DNA of 10,306 nt from Larix sibirica. Lineage: Eukaryota; Streptophyta; Pinopsida; Pinales; Pinaceae. The stretch is taken from assembly GCA_004151065.3 (NCBI GenBank), contig NWUY0303878614.1, positions 1 through 10,306 on the forward strand, in the 5' to 3' direction. The notes below the pieces were generated by a model. It was not told the DNA's origin. It worked only from the letters and a program-made list of their open reading frames with translations, and did not search any database. Numbering within the stretch: position 1 is the stretch's first letter; each line of letters begins with the position of its first letter. A program made the position numbers and the translations under genes. Below, in pieces: positions 7,560 to 10,306 of this stretch.

Positions 7560-8515
7560 CACTCGAGTGTGTATGTACTTGGGGATTTAGTGTATAGAAT
7601 CATGCTTTAGTGTGCAATAGGTCTTCTATCCTAGGCTCAATCAATAATATGCATCTATTTTCCTTATTGATAATTAGTGCTTTCGTGATCATTTCGAGGG
7701 CATCTCATCCAAGATGCACCTTCTAGACACTGAGTGTTCTTAATACTAGATGGACCAAGCTAGATAGATTCCAAACCCTTATATGCATCATTTGGTGCAA
7801 ACAAAGGGTTACAAACCACATTGTTCACATAGAGTTCAAGACCTATCCTTTTCCACTAGAGTTTATTTTTAGGTTGGTTTATTTCCTCCATTGAGAAAGT
7901 ACTATAAGAGATTCAAACTCAAGTAGGGATCGGTACCCCACATCACTCTTTCTTCATAAGAGGACATCACATCAATGAATGCCACAAGGCATGTCAACCC
8001 TTGGTTGAGTCTTCTCGGCATATCCACTCCATTGTGATATATCCAAAGCATAATTCCCCACTTCAGAGACTCCCTTGTCACACCTAGACACTCCTTGCAT
8101 TTAAAACAAAACCTACACAAAGTTGTCAAATAGAACATATACCAATAGAGCATCCTAATCACATGGACCTCACCATTTAACCTCCCTTCAAGATGGATTT
8201 CTACTATGAGCACTTTCTATAGACACAGAATGGCCTGATCATACGTATGTAATATGCATAGGAACTAAAAAACTCTAAATTGAAATTGACCATCACCTCC
8301 TTCAACCAAATACACTATAGAAATTATGTCCCTTACAAGTGCCTAAGACTGGGGATTATTTTGTCTTTGGATGTCCTTTCTACTAAAATATTTCTAAGTT
8401 TTGAATGTCTTTTACAATACTTTGGTAGATCCATGTCCACATCCTTTATACTGACTAAGACTCTTTCTCCCAAACCCAAGGCAAAGGCTTCCCAACATAT
8501 CACCTCATACTTCTA
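7560..8515 (+). pseudogene. LINE C polymerase C-terminal region remnant
   Basis: Downstream of the RT: a TYLG trace near 7575-7590, DHFEGISSKMHLLDT (about 7690-7734), and a clean 41-codon stretch from 7769 to 7891 beginning FQTLICIIWCKQRVTNHIV and ending FIFRLVYFLH. Near the end, DYFVFGCPFY (8354-8383) followed by TAA matches the Cys-containing tail after the RT in this lineage (xYHFLFxCPxYxxIR type). Intervening sequence is frameshifted and poorly readable. Reverse-strand open frames over this region are shadows. Confidence 0.6.
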
Positions 8516-8984
8516 GGTTGTCACAATGGATCACGGCAACAAGTCACAAGGGGACACCCACTGTCCTTCAAATTAACCATTGAGATCCTAATTAATGTGA
8601 CATCAACTCGCGGGTTGACCTCCCCCTCCTAGTAGATCAAGCTCCTCAATACCCCTATGGTGTTTCCAATCCAAATCTAGCATAACACACATTACTCATC
8701 CTTGGGGATTAATACAATCCAACATAAACAAATTACAACTGGGAAACATCAACAACAAATCATTTCTCCGCGATCACATACCCAGTTACCCCCTATTCAT
8801 AACAACGAGGCATCCATCCAAAGCTTATTTTCCTCTGCCTTGAATGTTAGGATATTGTAGCACTCTAGCTCTCAGGTCCCCCTTAGGCTCATACCTCCAA
8901 CCCTATCAACATCGAACACCCTCTAAAGTACATTATAAACTAATGTAGTGGCAAGTTCATTGTTATCAATAAATCTATCAAGAA

Positions 8985-9000
8985 CCCCCCCCCCACCCCC
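8985..9000 (+). repeat. C-rich homopolymer tract (C10-A-C5)
   Basis: Ten consecutive C, one A and five C. Read on the minus strand it is a G-rich run. It stands out against the AT-rich surroundings. Two runs alone do not make a four-tract G-quadruplex. Such runs are prone to slippage and sequencing error. Confidence 0.8.
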
Positions 9001-9092
9001 TTGGTTTCTATAATCAACACCAATGAACAATGTCAACATTTCTTAACATCCTTTCCTTCAAATCGAAATCATTGAAGGGAGAATTATAAACC

Positions 9093-9138
9093 TTTGAAAA
9101 CCTAACTTATGTTTTGAACATTTGACAACCTAACTTAT
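9093..9138 (+). repeat. Direct repeat with 28-bp spacing
   Basis: TTTGAAAACCTAACTTAT (9093-9110) recurs as TTTGACAACCTAACTTAT (9121-9138), 17 of 18 bases identical, start-to-start distance 28. The rest of the unit has diverged. It is followed by short TCTTGTA repeats (about 9148-9163). Probably a local slippage duplication in non-coding sequence. Confidence 0.65.
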
Positions 9139-9331
9139 ATCTTATTTCTTGTATCTTGTATCTTTTATCGACATTTTCCATGTACTTTAGCAGTCAATTG
9201 CTTTTCTAGCTTTCACACTCCCACAATTTATCATCTTTTTTATGATGTACTCTTTGAGTCCCACTAAGTTATTTTTTGCCATTTGGACATTATTTAATAA
9301 GTAATCCTGAATAATTTGTTTATAAATTGAA

Positions 9332-10306
9332 TTGTTCTTATTGGGGTTGATGTATAGTGTTGGTGAGGGAGATTGGATGGGGCTAGAGGGTTTTTCTACG
9401 AAAACCCTAGGGATCATTGATGCGGAGGAGGAACTAGTGGATTATTTTATGGATCCCACCGAAGCTTTAAATGCATTTGAGTATACTATGCCTAATCGTA
9501 GGGTGGATGGTGATGTGGAGGTATCTAGTCATTATTCACATGATGTGAAGGGTGTTGAAAATGTTGCATAAACTTCCTCAGAAAATCATGTTGATAGGGT
9601 TTCCTCCATTCTTTCTTTCCCGGAAGAAACCTCCTTTATTGATACTGACACCATCTATCTTGGAAAGGGTCCGGTGGTTTTAAGTCTCGATGGATCTACA
9701 CAAATCATAAATACTTTTGTGTTAGATGAATATGGTACAATTACTCCATGAATTTATGATCTTGCAATCTCAATCAGGGAAGCCCCTCTTCTTCCTTTTT
9801 GACCCTCCCACAATCTACTAGCCATATTCATTTTATTTTTGGTGACATGGAGGGATATAATAATACTGTCTCAGTGGTCAAAGGTGTTGTATTTGTTGGA
9901 CAACTCTTAGATATTTCTTTCCTTTCGAGTTGTGTAGTTTTGACTAGTATGGAAGCCTAGTTTGTTGACCATAATAAATTTTTAAACAAATGGGTACATA
10001 AGGTCATCAAGAAACGCCCTAATCTTGTGAGAATGTGTGTGGGAGAAGATATATGGGTTTCATAGAAAATGTATTATTTGGGGTTTACCTTGGTGGGTCG
10101 ATTCTTTGGAAGGATGATCTTGGCGAACCATATTAATAATTGGGTGCAGCGGGTTTGGAGCTTGGTCATAGGTTACAGCCCTACCTCTAATATACCCACC
10201 AAAGAATGGTTAAGTTTATCTTTCCACTCTACCACAAACATCAATTCCATTTTAGCGGGCACTTGCTTCTGGGGCTCGTGTTAGGATATTTCAATACTCC
10301 ATCCTT
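9332..10306 (+). mobile_element. Element D: 5' part of another LINE, runs off the window
   Basis: A decaying coding region resembling LINE ORF1 with a possible start inside a short AT-rich leader; the polymerase ORF would lie beyond the window end. It has the same orientation as A, B and C. Its relation to those families cannot be decided because ORF1 is not present in the visible parts of the others. Confidence 0.5.
9350..10306 (+). pseudogene. LINE ORF1-like (DUF4283-type) remnant, 3' end outside window
   Basis: ORF1 proteins of plant L1 elements bind the element RNA and often carry a DUF4283 domain plus a zinc knuckle. The first half, from ATG at 9350, reads MYSVGEGDWMGLEGF and is acidic and unfamiliar, with TAA at 9569 and TGA at 9749. 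After a shift between about 9735 and 9800 the frame reads IHFIFGDMEGYNN, VVFVGQLLDISFLSS, then KMYYLGFTLVGRFFGRM, NNWVQRVW, GYSPTSNIPTKEWLSLSF and ILAGTCFWGS. The GRFxGR...W...W...GYxP...WL...F...IL.G..F.G spacing fits DUF4283. TAG codons at 9958, 10063 and 10282 interrupt it, each possibly a former Gln. The zinc knuckle would lie outside the window. Confidence 0.5.

Larger units (their letters stand above)
5500..8520 (+). mobile_element. Element C: LINE of a distinct lineage, full ORF2 span but broken
   Basis: Endonuclease (about 5500-6080), linker, RT (about 6500-7520) and a long C-terminal region (about 7560-8515) in correct order, spread over the three + frames. Its motifs differ from those of A and B: NYQTIMVGHT, IIEEARHQSS, FVDFPKAFHTM and NPDKTKVVIFNTS belong to a different non-LTR lineage, which I associate with mosses, ferns and gymnosperms rather than with typical angiosperm L1. 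Neither a poly(A) tail nor ORF1 was found. A tandem repeat has expanded inside the endonuclease coding segment. Confidence 0.75.
8521..9331 (+). other. Non-coding AT-rich spacer, no gene seen
   Basis: Between elements C and D I find no recognisable domain on either strand, no tRNA-like or rRNA-like structure and no long open frame apart from antisense shadows near 9187-9331. It may contain the 3' UTR of element C and the 5' UTR of element D. Visible local features are a C-rich tract (8985-9000) and a 28-bp duplication (9093-9138). No poly(A) tail ending element C is visible. Confidence 0.55.

Noticed and set aside
7902-8213. 103-codon open frame on the minus strand
   Set aside because: Antisense to the C-terminal region of LINE C; no family resemblance.
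9230-9246. Hairpin ATCAT ... ATGAT around a T-run, terminator-like
   Set aside because: Five-pair AT-rich stem in AT-rich plant DNA with no adjacent gene; expected by chance.

Overview
The window looks like nuclear DNA of a land plant with a repeat-rich genome. It contains no intact gene, RNA gene, bacterial-type operon or CRISPR array. Nearly all recognisable coding sequence belongs to decayed non-LTR retrotransposons (LINEs). A plant host is inferred from an L1-type polymerase with an RNase H domain at its C-terminus, which is a plant L1 hallmark, and from a second lineage (element C) whose motif style I associate with bryophyte, fern and gymnosperm repeats. The species cannot be named from the sequence. 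A gymnosperm or another large-genome plant is a guess.

Layout, all on the + strand. (A) 1-3842: the 3' part of an L1-type LINE. It holds an endonuclease fragment, an internal deletion near 190-205, then reverse transcriptase, zinc-finger and RNase H domains in one uninterrupted frame to a stop at 3478-3480, a 3' UTR, a poly(A) signal and an A/TA tail. (B) about 3843-5500: a much older and heavily frameshifted L1-type LINE fragment (reverse transcriptase to pre-zinc-finger region). It starts exactly where A's tail ends, so A may be inserted in B. (C) about 5500-8520: a LINE of a different lineage with endonuclease, reverse transcriptase and C-terminal region, all broken. Its endonuclease segment contains three imperfect copies of a roughly 72-bp unit. 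(8521-9330) AT-rich sequence without recognisable coding capacity, holding a C-rich tract and a 28-bp duplication. (D) about 9332-10306: a degenerate ORF resembling LINE ORF1 (DUF4283-like), running off the window.

In life the domains would have cooperated in target-primed reverse transcription: ORF1 binds RNA, the endonuclease nicks the target, the reverse transcriptase copies the RNA and RNase H removes it. Here all are relics. The main themes are decay by G-to-A and C-to-T changes (TAG/TGA stops at former Gln, Trp or Arg codons, repeated Asp-to-Asn changes at conserved sites), the contrast in age between A and its neighbours, and the repeat expansion inside the endonuclease of C. I found no convincing new biological system. 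The calls rest on motif recognition by eye, without database searches.
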